Shown here piece after piece: positions 42,035 through 50,154 of a DNA stretch of 60,963 nucleotides; within the stretch, counting starts at the first letter, position 1; every line of letters starts with the position of its first letter. A program made the translations under genes and the position numbers. This DNA comes from Byssovorax sp. (GTDB taxonomy: Bacteria > Myxococcota_A > Polyangia > Polyangiales > Polyangiaceae), in the NCBI GenBank assembly GCA_025362495.1, contig JANYGI010000054.1:1-60963 (forward strand). The letters are read 5' to 3'. The notes beneath the pieces were generated by a model. The model was given only the letters and a program-made list of their open reading frames with translations. It did no database searches and was not told the origin of the DNA.

Positions 42035-43765
42035 ATGAGCCGACGTGCATTCTCGCTGTTCTGGCTCTTTGTCGCGCTCCTCTCGGGCTGCGATAAGCCC
42101 ACGAGCGACTCGGCTCCCGCCGCGTCGGGCTCGAGCGCCCCGCCGAGGGCGAGCGCCTCGGCCTCCACCGCGCCGGCGCTCGCGAGCGCGCTCACCATCA
42201 TTGTCGCTTACGGGAGCGAGAAGAAGACCTGGCTCGAAGAGCAGGCCGCCGCCTTCAAGGCCTCGGGCGCAAAGACGAAATCGGGGCGCCCGATCGTGGT
42301 GCAAACCCAGGCCATGGGCTCGGGCGAAGCGGTGCAAGGCATCGTCTCTGGCACGCTCAGACCCACCGTGTTCAGCCCCGCTTCGGCGCTCTACGTGACG
42401 ATGCTCAACAACGCGTGGGCCGCGAAGACCGCGACGGCCAAGCCCATCTCCCCCGCGGGTGAGCCGCTCGTGCTCTCGCCGATCGTGGTCGCGATGTGGA
42501 AGCCGATGGCCGAGGCGCTGGGCTGGCCCGGCAAATCGATCGGCTGGAATGATCTGCTCAAGGTCAACGGCAACCCGAAGGGCTGGGGCGCTCTCGGTCA
42601 CCCGGAGTGGGGCCGCTTCAAGCTGGGCCACACCCACCCCGAGTACTCGAACTCGGGGCTCCAGGCGATCCTGGCCGAGGCCTACGCCGGCGCGAAGAAG
42701 ACGCGCGGCCTCACCGCCGCCGATCTCGACAAGAAAGACACCGTCGCCAAGCTGACCGAGATCGAGCAAACGATCGTTCACTACGGCAAATCCACGGGCT
42801 TTTTCTCGGACAAGATGCTCGCGCGCGGCCCGTCGTACCTCTCGGCCGCGGTGCTCTACGAGAACCTGGTGATCGAGTCGTACGCGAAGCCTGCGAGCAC
42901 GTTCCCCATCGTCGCGGTGTACCCGACCGAGGGGACGTTCTGGTCCGATCACCCGTACGCCGTGCTCGACGCGGACTGGGTCGGCGCCGAGGAGCGCGAA
43001 GGCGCCAAGGCGTTTCTCGATTTCCTCAAGGCGCGGCCCGCGCAGGAGCGAGCCCTCGCGCTCGGGTTTCGCCCTGCCGATCCGACGATCGCCATCGGCG
43101 CGCCCGTCGACGCGGCCCACGGCGTCGACCCGAAGCAGCCGCAAACGCTGCTCGAGGTCCCGAGCGGCGCGGTGCTCGAGAAGCTCATCGCCGTGTGGCA
43201 AACGGCGAAGAAGACCAGCGACGTGATCATGGTCTTCGACATCTCGGGGAGCATGAGCGGCAAGCCGCTCGCCGAGGCCAAGCAGGGCGCGAAGGCCTTC
43301 CTCGGCACGCTGCACGAGCGCGACGACGTGAGCTTGATCTTCTTCAACGGCAACGTGTTCCCGACGATCGGCCCGAAGAAGCTCGGCCCGAGCCGCGCCG
43401 AGCTCGAGGCCAAGATCGACTCGCAGATCGCCGATGGAAACACCGCGCTCTACGACGCCGTCGCGCAGGCGTACGACACCGCGAAGAAGCGCGCCGCGAA
43501 GTCCTCCGCGGCGATCCACGCGGTGATGGTGATGACTGACGGCCGCGACGAGGGCAGCACGCTCAAGCTTCCCGAGCTGACGCAGCGCTTCGCCAGCACC
43601 GACGGCGAGAGCGCGAGCGAGGTGAAGATCTTCACGATCGCCTACGGGGATCAGGCCGATCCGACGATCCTCGCCCAGATCGCCGAGGCCGCGAAGGGCA
43701 CGAGCGCGAAGGGCAGCACGGCGACGATCGTCGAGGTGTACCGCGACATGGCGGCCTTCTTCTGA
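42035..43765 (+). CDS. Lipoprotein with solute-binding-like and VWA domains
   Basis: A 576-residue lipoprotein (lipobox LLSGC, Cys19). Residues about 50-350 resemble a periplasmic solute-binding protein: YGSEKKTWLEEQ, RPTVFSPASALY, FKLGHTHPEYSNSGLQ, TFWSDHPYAVLDADWV and ALGFRPADPTIA. Residues about 390-570 are a von Willebrand factor A domain with an intact MIDAS (VFDISGSMSG, then DGNTALYDAV and MTDGRDEG). It shares long matching segments with the SBP at 44590-45783, so the two arose by duplication. It would display a ligand-binding and an adhesion module on the membrane. The gene is the first of a three-gene operon without ABC permease or ATPase. Confidence 0.85.
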   Translation: MSRRAFSLFWLFVALLSGCDKPTSDSAPAASGSSAPPRASASASTAPALASALTIIVAYGSEKKTWLEEQAAAFKASGAKTKSGRPIVVQTQAMGSGEAVQGIVSGTLRPTVFSPASALYVTMLNNAWAAKTATAKPISPAGEPLVLSPIVVAMWKPMAEALGWPGKSIGWNDLLKVNGNPKGWGALGHPEWGRFKLGHTHPEYSNSGLQAILAEAYAGAKKTRGLTAADLDKKDTVAKLTEIEQTIVHYGKSTGFFSDKMLARGPSYLSAAVLYENLVIESYAKPASTFPIVAVYPTEGTFWSDHPYAVLDADWVGAEEREGAKAFLDFLKARPAQERALALGFRPADPTIAIGAPVDAAHGVDPKQPQTLLEVPSGAVLEKLIAVWQTAKKTSDVIMVFDISGSMSGKPLAEAKQGAKAFLGTLHERDDVSLIFFNGNVFPTIGPKKLGPSRAELEAKIDSQIADGNTALYDAVAQAYDTAKKRAAKSSAAIHAVMVMTDGRDEGSTLKLPELTQRFASTDGESASEVKIFTIAYGDQADPTILAQIAEAAKGTSAKGSTATIVEVYRDMAAFF

Positions 43766-43798
43766 GCGCGGCGCAAGGCACGAGGAGCGAGGCGTAGC

Positions 43799-44593
43799 GT
43801 GGCGAAAGACGACGACAGCGGAGCGAAGAATCCCCTCGGGCGCGTCCTCACGAAGTCGATCCTGAACACCGTGAACCTGGTGGTCGCGGGGTCGGCCGCC
43901 GTCGGCGCGGCGGCGCTGCACTCGATCCCGCTCCTGGCGATCGGCGGCGTGGCGTACGGCGCGCTGGTGGCGTGGGATCTCGCGAGCCCCGCGTTCTGGA
44001 AGAAGGCGCGCAAGAGCGACGCCGAGTCGCTGCCGAGCGCGTCGGACCTCACCGATCAAGGCCTGCGCGAGGTGGTGCGCAACCTCGACGCGGGCCGCGA
44101 GAAGCTCGAGAAGGTGCTCGCCGAGACGCCCGACGCGGTGAAGGGCCACCTCGCGGGCGTGCTCGGATCGATCGAGGAGATGGAGGCCGGCGCCGCGCGC
44201 CTCGTGAAGCGCGCCGAGGATCTCACCCGCTACCTCGCGACGACCGATCTGAACGCCGTGCGCGTCGAGATCCAGAGCCTGATGCACAAGGCGTCGACGT
44301 CGCGCGACGCTGTGACCCGCCAGCAGTACGAGAGCGCCAGGGCCATGCGAGAAGAGCAATTGCGCGCCGTCGACGACATCGCGGGGGCGCGGGATCGCGT
44401 GATGGCCAACCTCTCGCGCATGGTGGCGACGCTCGAAGGCCTCTCGCCCAAGGTGGTGCGGATGCGGGCCCTCGATGCTCAGGCGATGGACGCCCTGTCG
44501 GGGACGATGAACGACGAGCTCGAGCGCATCAATGGCGACATGAAAGAGTTCGAGGAGACGCTCCAGAGCCTCGGAGAGACGATCAACGTATGA
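43799..44593 (+). CDS. Membrane-anchored coiled-coil protein (XpaC-like layout)
   Basis: A 264-residue protein starting at GTG 43799. Two hydrophobic segments near the N-terminus (residues about 22-38 and 41-60) form a membrane hairpin; the remaining 200 residues are nearly all helical and charged, with long heptad stretches (RNLDAGREKLEKVLAETP, LGSIEEMEAGAARLVKRAED, LERINGDMKEFEETLQSL). This layout recalls XpaC/TelA-linked proteins of bacterial stress loci, an inference rather than a clear match. Its stop overlaps the SBP start (ATGA), so stoichiometric production is likely. Confidence 0.75.
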   Translation: MAKDDDSGAKNPLGRVLTKSILNTVNLVVAGSAAVGAAALHSIPLLAIGGVAYGALVAWDLASPAFWKKARKSDAESLPSASDLTDQGLREVVRNLDAGREKLEKVLAETPDAVKGHLAGVLGSIEEMEAGAARLVKRAEDLTRYLATTDLNAVRVEIQSLMHKASTSRDAVTRQQYESARAMREEQLRAVDDIAGARDRVMANLSRMVATLEGLSPKVVRMRALDAQAMDALSGTMNDELERINGDMKEFEETLQSLGETINV

Positions 44594-45783
44594 AGACCAA
44601 GATCATCATCATCGTGGGTTTCCTGGTCGCGGTCGGGGTCATCCTCTTCGTGACGATGAAGCCCGACGGGAGCGGCCCGATGGCCGCCGGCAGCGCCTCG
44701 GCCGCGGCGCTGGGCTCGGCGGTGCCGCCCGCGGGTCAGACCGAGATCTCGATGCTCTACAGCTCCGAGAAGAAAGACTTCATCGAGGCCGCGGCGCAGC
44801 TGTTCCAGAAGGATCACCCCGAGATCAAGCTCACCCTGAACCCCAAAGGCTCCATCGCCGCGGCGCAGGCCATCGTCGATGGCAAAGAGAAGCCCACGGT
44901 GTTCAGCCCCGCCGACACGCTGGTGCAGAACCTGCTCGCGTCGGACTGGCAGACCAAGAATCGCTCTGACCTCTTCGCCACCAGCGGTGACGACGCGCCG
45001 CAGCCGCTGGTGATAACGCCCCTCGTCTTCGTGGCCTGGGAAGACCGCGCCGAGGTGCTGCTCAAGGCCGCCGGCGGGACGATCACCTGGAAATCGATCC
45101 ACAAGGCAGTGACGTCGAACGAGGGCTGGCCGGCGATCAAGGGCAAGGCCGAGTGGGGCTTCGTCAAGCTCGGCCACACCGATCCTACCCAGTCGAACTC
45201 GGGCCTGCAAACGCTGCTCTCGATGACGCTGGAGTTCCACGGCAAGACCACCGGCCTCGAGGTCGGCGACATCCTCAAGCCGAAATACCAGGACTTCATC
45301 AAGGAGCTCGAGAAGGGCGTGCCGAAGTTCGAGGTCTCGACGGGCCAGTTCATGACGGACATGATCCGCTTCGGCCCCTCGAAATACGATATCGCCGTGG
45401 TGTACGAGAACCTCGCGATATCGCAGATCGAGAACGCCCAGGGCCGCTGGGGCAACCTCAAGATCTACTATCCCAGCACCACGCTGTGGAGCGATCACCC
45501 CATCGCCGTCGTCAAGGCCGACTGGGTGACGCCGGCGCAGAAGGCCGCCGCCAAGGTGTGGATCGACTACCTGAAGAGCCGCCCGATGCAGGAGCTGGCG
45601 CTGAGCTTCGGCTTCCGCCCGGCCGATCCGACGGTGCCGATCAAGACCGCCGACGCCAGGAACCCCTTCACCCGCCTGGCCTCGCAGGGCGTGAAGCTCC
45701 AGATCAACCCGATGGCCACGCCGCCCGACGGACAGGTCATTCGCAACCTGATGATGATGTGGTCGCGCGTCGTGCAGAAGTAG
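44590..45783 (+). CDS. Membrane-anchored solute-binding-like protein
   Basis: A 397-residue protein with an N-terminal membrane anchor (IIIIVGFLVAVGVILFV) and no lipobox cysteine, then a solute-binding domain. The same motifs as in the upstream SBP-VWA protein recur: YSSEKKDFIEAAA, KPTVFSPADTLV, FVKLGHTDPTQSNSGLQ, IRFGPSKYDIAVVYENLA, TLWSDHPIAVVKADWV and FGFRPADPTVPI. The VWA domain is absent. Paralogous origin is clear. No ABC transporter genes are near, so it is more likely a sensor or scaffold than a transport protein. Confidence 0.85.
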   Translation: MKTKIIIIVGFLVAVGVILFVTMKPDGSGPMAAGSASAAALGSAVPPAGQTEISMLYSSEKKDFIEAAAQLFQKDHPEIKLTLNPKGSIAAAQAIVDGKEKPTVFSPADTLVQNLLASDWQTKNRSDLFATSGDDAPQPLVITPLVFVAWEDRAEVLLKAAGGTITWKSIHKAVTSNEGWPAIKGKAEWGFVKLGHTDPTQSNSGLQTLLSMTLEFHGKTTGLEVGDILKPKYQDFIKELEKGVPKFEVSTGQFMTDMIRFGPSKYDIAVVYENLAISQIENAQGRWGNLKIYYPSTTLWSDHPIAVVKADWVTPAQKAAAKVWIDYLKSRPMQELALSFGFRPADPTVPIKTADARNPFTRLASQGVKLQINPMATPPDGQVIRNLMMMWSRVVQK

Positions 45784-45797
45784 GCTGACGCCGCGAC

Positions 45798-45817
45798 AGG
45801 CAGCCTGAAGACTGCCT
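45798..45817. terminator. Hairpin between convergent genes
   Basis: AGGCAG (45798-45803) pairs with CTGCCT (45812-45817) across an eight-base loop, followed by ATTT on the plus strand. It overlaps the stop codon of the enoyl-CoA hydratase-family gene and lies 15 bases after the stop of the solute-binding gene. Confidence 0.45.
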
Positions 45818-46589
45818 ATTTGCGGGTCGCGAAGGCCCGGATCGCCGCGCGGTGGTCCGGGCTTCCCCATCTCGCCGCAAAGGCCTCTCGCTCGCGATCG
45901 ATCGCGGCGCCGCGGCGGGCTTCGCGGACGTCGGTCAAGGCACGCTTCAAGGCCCCCACCGAGTCGCGCGGGTTCTCGGCGATGCGGGCGATGCGGGCGA
46001 GCGCGCGGGTGCGGGCGGCGCCGCGCGCGACGACCTCGCCGGCGAGGCCGATGCGGAGCGCCTCGGCGGCGTCGACCTTCTCGGCCGTGAAGAGCAGGCG
46101 CGCGGCCTCGATCGGGCCGACGCGCTCCACGAGGCGCGTGAGGCCGCCCCAGGCCGGCGAGAGGCCCATCCTGGCGTGGCGAAACGCGAACGCCGCGTGC
46201 TCCTCGACGATCACCAGATCGCAGAGCAACACGATCTCGCAGCCGCCGCCGAAGACGTCGCCGCTCACGGCCGCGATCACCGGGAGCGGGCTCTGCTCGA
46301 TGGCCGCGAGCTCGGCGCCGAGCGCGACGATCGCGTCGCCGCCGCGAGGATCGTCGACGAGCGCCGCGAGCAAGTTGAGGTCGCCGCCGGAGAGGTACGT
46401 GGGGCCCGCGCCGGCGAGGACGACGCCACGGATCGCTTCGTTCTCCGAGGCGCGCGCGATCGCCGAGGCGATGCCGCGCGCCGTGATCTCGTCGATGGCG
46501 TTCCGCGTGGCGGGGCGATCGACGGTGATCACCACCGCCGCGCCGACGGTCTCGATCTGCAGCGAGGCGCGCGGGGCCTCGGCGCTCAC
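45816..46589 (-). CDS. Enoyl-CoA hydratase/isomerase family protein
   Basis: A 257-residue crotonase-family protein. The oxyanion-hole regions are AGAGPTYLSGGDLNL and GDVFGGGCEIVLLCD. The Glu in GCEI is the first catalytic Glu of enoyl-CoA hydratase, but the second (in PEI-x-LG) reads HARMGLSPAWGG with no Glu, so classic hydratase activity is doubtful and an isomerase, decarboxylase or hydrolase role is possible. The ATG overlaps the stop of the RimK-like gene (ATGA). Confidence 0.88.
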   Translation of the reverse strand: MSAEAPRASLQIETVGAAVVITVDRPATRNAIDEITARGIASAIARASENEAIRGVVLAGAGPTYLSGGDLNLLAALVDDPRGGDAIVALGAELAAIEQSPLPVIAAVSGDVFGGGCEIVLLCDLVIVEEHAAFAFRHARMGLSPAWGGLTRLVERVGPIEAARLLFTAEKVDAAEALRIGLAGEVVARGAARTRALARIARIAENPRDSVGALKRALTDVREARRGAAIDREREAFAARWGSPDHRAAIRAFATRK

Positions 46590-47590
46590 GAGGCGGCTTT
46601 CCTCGCGGGGCGCGTCGATCGCGCGGGCTCGGTGCGGGCGAGCGGGCGGGTGCGCTCGTGCTGGATCGCCCCGAAGATCCGCTCGTCGAGGGCCTTGCGC
46701 GAGACCTTCCCGTGCTCCTCGGCGTAGCGCTCGGCGTGGCTCACGAGCGCGCCGGCGACGTCGATCCCGGTCGACGTCTCGATGCCTTCGAGCCCCGGCG
46801 AGCTGTTGATCTCCAGCACCTTGGGGCCGTGGCGCCCTTCGAGGAGATCGACGCCCGCGACCTCGAGCCCCATGGCCTTGGTCGCGCGGATGGCGACGCT
46901 GCTGTAGCTGCGCGGGATGCGCACCGCCGCGCCCTTGCCGCCGCGGTGGAGGTTGGAGCGGAACTCGCCGGCCTTCGCGGTGCGACGCATCGCCGCGATC
47001 ACCCGGCCGCCGACGACGATGACGCGGATGTCGCGCCCCTTCGACTCGCGGATGTACTCCTGCAGCACGATGTCCTGGCCCATGGCCCAGAAGGTCTCGA
47101 GCAGCGAGTGAACGGCCTGCGGCGTCTCGGCGATCATGGTGCCGATCCCCTGCGTTCCCTGCTGCAATTTCACGATCGCCGGGCAGCCGCCGACGAGCAC
47201 GAGGGCGGCGTCGACGCCGGCGGGGCTGCGCGCGCAGACCGTGGTGGGCACGTCGACGTTGCGCCGCGTGAGGAGCTGGAGCGCGCGGAGCTTGTCGCGG
47301 CTGCGCGCGATCGAGACGGCGCCGTTGAGCACGGGGACGCCCATCAGATCGAACTGGCGCACGACCGCGAGGCCGTAGTTGGTGATGCTCGCGCCGATGC
47401 GCGGGATCACGATGTCGTAGCGAGGGACGGCAGCGCCGCCGACGAGGAGCGATCGCTTGCCGCGCGAGACAACGATCTGGAACTCGAGCGGATCGATGAC
47501 GCTGACCTGGTGCCCACGGGCACGCGCAGCGAGCACGATGCGGCTCGTCGAGTAGAGCGAAGCGTTGCGGGAAAGCACGAGGAGCCGCAT
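46586..47590 (-). CDS. RimK-like ATP-grasp ligase
   Basis: A 334-residue ATP-grasp protein close to RimK, which adds glutamate residues to a protein or small-molecule acceptor. The start is MRLLVLSRNASLYSTSR. DIVIPRIGASITNYGL, NGAVSIARSRDKLRAL, KLQQGTQGIG, LQEYIRESKGRDIRV, RSNLHRGGKGA and KVLEINSSPGLEG match the family, including the metal ligands ExN. The last 50 residues are an Arg-rich extension (HERTRPLARTEPARSTRPAR). It overlaps the crotonase-family gene by four bases. The acceptor is unknown; no rpsF or coenzyme F420 gene is near. Confidence 0.88.
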   Translation of the reverse strand: MRLLVLSRNASLYSTSRIVLAARARGHQVSVIDPLEFQIVVSRGKRSLLVGGAAVPRYDIVIPRIGASITNYGLAVVRQFDLMGVPVLNGAVSIARSRDKLRALQLLTRRNVDVPTTVCARSPAGVDAALVLVGGCPAIVKLQQGTQGIGTMIAETPQAVHSLLETFWAMGQDIVLQEYIRESKGRDIRVIVVGGRVIAAMRRTAKAGEFRSNLHRGGKGAAVRIPRSYSSVAIRATKAMGLEVAGVDLLEGRHGPKVLEINSSPGLEGIETSTGIDVAGALVSHAERYAEEHGKVSRKALDERIFGAIQHERTRPLARTEPARSTRPARKAAS

Positions 47591-47761
47591 GCGGCGCCGG
47601 AGGCTAGCAGCATCCGTCGCGAGCCGTTCTCCTTCGTTCACCTTCCATGATCCGGCGCGCGATCCGACGCGCGCCACGCGAGCCTTGCAACGAGAATCAT
47701 TTAGTGTACGAATCATTCGTCCGCCGACGACACCCGGGCGAGACCTGAGGAGAAAGCGCGC

Positions 47762-48931
47762 ATGTGGCAGCCGTTCACCGAGGACCATCAGCAGTTCCGC
47801 AAGACCGTCCGCGCCTTCGCGGAGAAGGAGCTCGCGCCCCACGTCGAGGAGTGGGAGGCCGACGAGCTCTTTCCGAACTGGGTCTTCAAGCGCGCGGGTG
47901 AGCTCGGCATCCTCGGCGCGCACTTCCCCGAAGAGCACGGCGGCGCGGGCCTCGACTACTGGTTCTCCGCCGCGAAGGCCGAGGAGCTCCCGCACAGCCA
48001 CATGGCCGGCGTGAACATGGGCCTGCTCGTGCAGAGCGACATGGCGACGCCGGTCATCAGCGACATCGGCACGAAGGAGCAGATCGAAGAGTTCCTCAAG
48101 CCCGCGCTCGCCGGCGACAAGATCGCTTCGCTCGGCGTCTCCGAGCCCGCCGCGGGCAGCGACGTCGCCGGCATCCTCACGACCGCCAAGCAAGACGGCG
48201 ACGACTTCGTGATCAACGGCTCGAAGACGTTCATCACCAACGGCACGCGCGCGGACTTCGTGACGATGCTCGTGAAGACGGCGCCGGATCGCGGCGCGCA
48301 CGGCTGCTCGTTCTTCCTCGTCCCGACCAACCTGCCCGGGTTCAACGTCGCCAAGAAGCTGAAGAAGATCGGCAACAAATCGAGCGACACGGCCGAGCTC
48401 TTCCTCGACGACGTGCGCGTACCGAAGCGCTACCTGCTAGGCGAGGCCAACATGGGCTTCATGTACCTGATGCAGAACTTCCAGACGGAGCGCCTCATCG
48501 CGGCCGTCGGCGCGGTGGCGTCAGCGTTCCTCATCCTGGAGAGCACCATCCAGTACGGCCGCGATCGCAAGGCGTTCGGCAAGCCGATCATCAAGCGCGA
48601 GGTCTGGCAGCACAAGTTCGTCGACCACTACACGAAGCTCGAGGCCGCCCGCGCCTTCGTCTACAAGTGCGTCGATCACTACAACGATGAGAAGTACGTG
48701 AAGAAGGTCCCGCTCTCGATGGAGACGGTGAAGCTCATCTCGATGGCGAAGATCCTCGCCGGCGATCTGATCTCGGTCATCGTCGACGACTGCCTCCAGT
48801 TCCACGGCGGCTGGGGCTACATCGAGGACTTCCCCATCGCCCGGTCGTGGCGCGATCAGCGCCTGCTCCGCATCGGCGGCGGGACGAGCGAGACGATGAA
48901 GTACTACGTCGCCAAGCTGATGGGCTTCTAG
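47762..48931 (+). CDS. Acyl-CoA dehydrogenase
   Basis: A 389-residue flavoenzyme of the acyl-CoA dehydrogenase family, first step of fatty acid or amino acid beta-oxidation. FAD/substrate motifs include SLGVSEPAAGSDVAG, VINGSKTFITNG and QFHGGWGYIEDFPIAR. The IYEGTSE motif of short-chain enzymes reads IGGGTSE, so the catalytic Glu must be at the long-chain/isovaleryl position. The gene is divergent from the RimK-like gene. A nested hairpin follows its stop. Confidence 0.93.
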   Translation: MWQPFTEDHQQFRKTVRAFAEKELAPHVEEWEADELFPNWVFKRAGELGILGAHFPEEHGGAGLDYWFSAAKAEELPHSHMAGVNMGLLVQSDMATPVISDIGTKEQIEEFLKPALAGDKIASLGVSEPAAGSDVAGILTTAKQDGDDFVINGSKTFITNGTRADFVTMLVKTAPDRGAHGCSFFLVPTNLPGFNVAKKLKKIGNKSSDTAELFLDDVRVPKRYLLGEANMGFMYLMQNFQTERLIAAVGAVASAFLILESTIQYGRDRKAFGKPIIKREVWQHKFVDHYTKLEAARAFVYKCVDHYNDEKYVKKVPLSMETVKLISMAKILAGDLISVIVDDCLQFHGGWGYIEDFPIARSWRDQRLLRIGGGTSETMKYYVAKLMGF

Positions 48932-48951
48932 GGCGCCGATCGCGCTCGATC

Positions 48952-48983
48952 GACCGCGCCTTGAAGGCCTTCCCGGCGCGGTC
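48952..48983 (+). terminator. Nested hairpin after the acyl-CoA dehydrogenase gene
   Basis: GACCGCGCC (48952-48960) pairs perfectly with GGCGCGGTC (48975-48983); the 14-base loop itself contains the palindrome GAAGGCCTTC. It begins 21 bases after the dehydrogenase stop. There is no T tract. Confidence 0.5.
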
Positions 48984-49017
48984 AGATCACGTTCGTCATC
49001 GACGACGAAAAAATCCC

Positions 49018-49046
49018 GAGACAAATGCGACGGGCTGAAGTACATG
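49018..49046 (+). promoter_or_regulatory. Candidate promoter of the tRNA-Ala gene
   Basis: GAGACA (49018-49023), a 17-base spacer and TACATG (49041-49046). A start around 49053 would lie about ten bases before the tRNA. An A tract (GACGAAAAAATCCC) lies just upstream. Confidence 0.4.
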
Positions 49047-49063
49047 TCGCGTCTCGATTCACC

Positions 49064-49136
49064 GGGGCTGTAGCTCAACTGGGAGAGCGCCTGACTGGCA
49101 GTCAGGAGGTAAGGGGTTCGACCCCCCTCAGCTCCA
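49064..49136 (+). tRNA. tRNA-Ala (anticodon GGC)
   Basis: A 73-base cloverleaf. The acceptor stem pairs GGGGCTG with CAGCTCC (one G-U), the D arm is GCTC-AACTGGGA-GAGC, and the anticodon stem CCTGA/TCAGG encloses the loop CTGGCAG, giving anticodon GGC. The T arm is AGGGG-TTCGACC-CCCCT. The discriminator is A, and the CCA end is not encoded (the next bases are CGAAG). It is a single gene, not part of an rRNA operon. Confidence 0.97.
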
Positions 49137-49151
49137 CGAAGTTCTTCGTGG
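49134..49151 (+). terminator. Palindrome at the tRNA 3' end
   Basis: CCACGAAG-TT-CTTCGTGG begins at the last three tRNA bases and extends to 49151. It could form a hairpin just after the tRNA and serve as a terminator or processing signal. No T tract follows, so the role is uncertain. Confidence 0.35.
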
Positions 49152-49175
49152 ATACCGACGGCACCCGCCGTCCAT

Positions 49176-49201
49176 CGAAAAAGCCTTGAAACAGAGGCTT
49201 T
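49176..49201 (-). terminator. Intrinsic terminator of the sulfurtransferase gene
   Basis: On the minus strand AAAGCCT (49201-49195) pairs with AGGCTTT (49086+100 region, 49186-49180) across an eight-base loop and runs into a T tract (TTTTTCG). The stem starts inside the stop codon region of the sulfurtransferase (stop 49201-49203). It is the most typical intrinsic terminator in this part of the window. Confidence 0.6.
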
Positions 49202-50058
49202 CACGGGCCGACGGCGGCGGGTAGCGCAGAGTCCGCGGCCCAGTCGCTCCACGATCCCTCGTAGAGCAGCGTGTCGTCGCGCCCCGCGATCGCCAGCGCC
49301 AGCACGTCGTGACAAGCCGTCACGCCCGAGCCGCAGTAGCAGACGATCTGCTCGGCCTGGAGCGCGCCCAGCGATCGATAGCGATCGATCAGCGCCTGCG
49401 CGCCGAGGAAGACGCCGCCGGGCGCGACGAGGTTCTCGACGAACGGCGCGGCGACGGCGCCGGGGATGTGGCCGGGCCGCGCGTCGACAGGCTCGCTGCG
49501 GCCCTCGAAGCGCTCGCGCGCGCGGGCGTCGAGGACCTTCGCCCGCGGATCGATGCGGAGACGATCGACCGCGACCTTGTCGATGAGGCCGATCCCGCGC
49601 GGCTTGAGCTCGAGCTGCGGCGCCATCGTGAGGGCCGGCGACGCGGCCGTGAGCGGGTAGCCCGCGGCGGTCCACGCGGGGAGGCCGCCGTCGAGCACCC
49701 GCCCGCCCGGGTGGCCGAACCAGCGGAGGAGCCACCACATCCGCGCGGCGATCGCCCCGCCGGCGTCGTCGTAGGCGACGATGATCGAGCTGCGCGTGAC
49801 GCCGATCCGCGCGAGCACCCGCGCGAAATCGGCCGCCGATGGCAGCGGATGACGACCGGGTCCGCGGCCCTGCGGCGCCGCGAGATCGAGGTCGAGATCG
49901 ACGTACGCCGCGCCGGGCAAGTGCCCGCGCAGGTACTCGTCCGGGCCGCGCTTGCCCGCGAGATACCAGCGGACATCGACGACGCGGACGCGGGGATCGT
50001 CGAGGTTCTTCGCGAGCCACGCGACATCGACGAGCGGAGTGGGGGTGACGGGGTTCAC
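49201..50058 (-). CDS. Two-domain rhodanese-like sulfurtransferase
   Basis: A 285-residue protein of the thiosulfate/3-mercaptopyruvate sulfurtransferase family. The N-terminal rhodanese domain (about 5-135) lacks a catalytic Cys, as usual. The C-terminal domain carries the active-site loop VCYCGSGVTACHD with the catalytic Cys. Typical motifs are VRVVDVRWYL, HLPGAAYVDLDLDL, GHIPGAVAAPF and SWSDWA. The loop CGSGVTA is the form found in mercaptopyruvate-type enzymes. The start is GTG 50058, divergent from the phosphofructokinase gene 97 bases away. Confidence 0.92.
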   Translation of the reverse strand: MNPVTPTPLVDVAWLAKNLDDPRVRVVDVRWYLAGKRGPDEYLRGHLPGAAYVDLDLDLAAPQGRGPGRHPLPSAADFARVLARIGVTRSSIIVAYDDAGGAIAARMWWLLRWFGHPGGRVLDGGLPAWTAAGYPLTAASPALTMAPQLELKPRGIGLIDKVAVDRLRIDPRAKVLDARARERFEGRSEPVDARPGHIPGAVAAPFVENLVAPGGVFLGAQALIDRYRSLGALQAEQIVCYCGSGVTACHDVLALAIAGRDDTLLYEGSWSDWAADSALPAAVGP

Positions 50059-50154
50059 GCCGCCATCGTACCCCTTCGCCGGCCTCGCGGATAAGATGGG
50101 CTCCCCCGCTCGCGACGAAGGCCGCCAAGCTCGGGAGAGAGACGAGAAGATCCG

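Noticed and set aside
42035-45783. ABC importer interpretation of the two solute-binding-like proteins
   Set aside because: No permease or ATPase gene is linked, and one protein carries a VWA domain. Transport cannot be supported from the sequence.
49134-49151. Possible encoded CCA tail or tRNA-derived attachment site after the tRNA-Ala gene
   Set aside because: The bases after the discriminator are CGAAG, and no integrase or direct repeat of the tRNA end is seen in the window.
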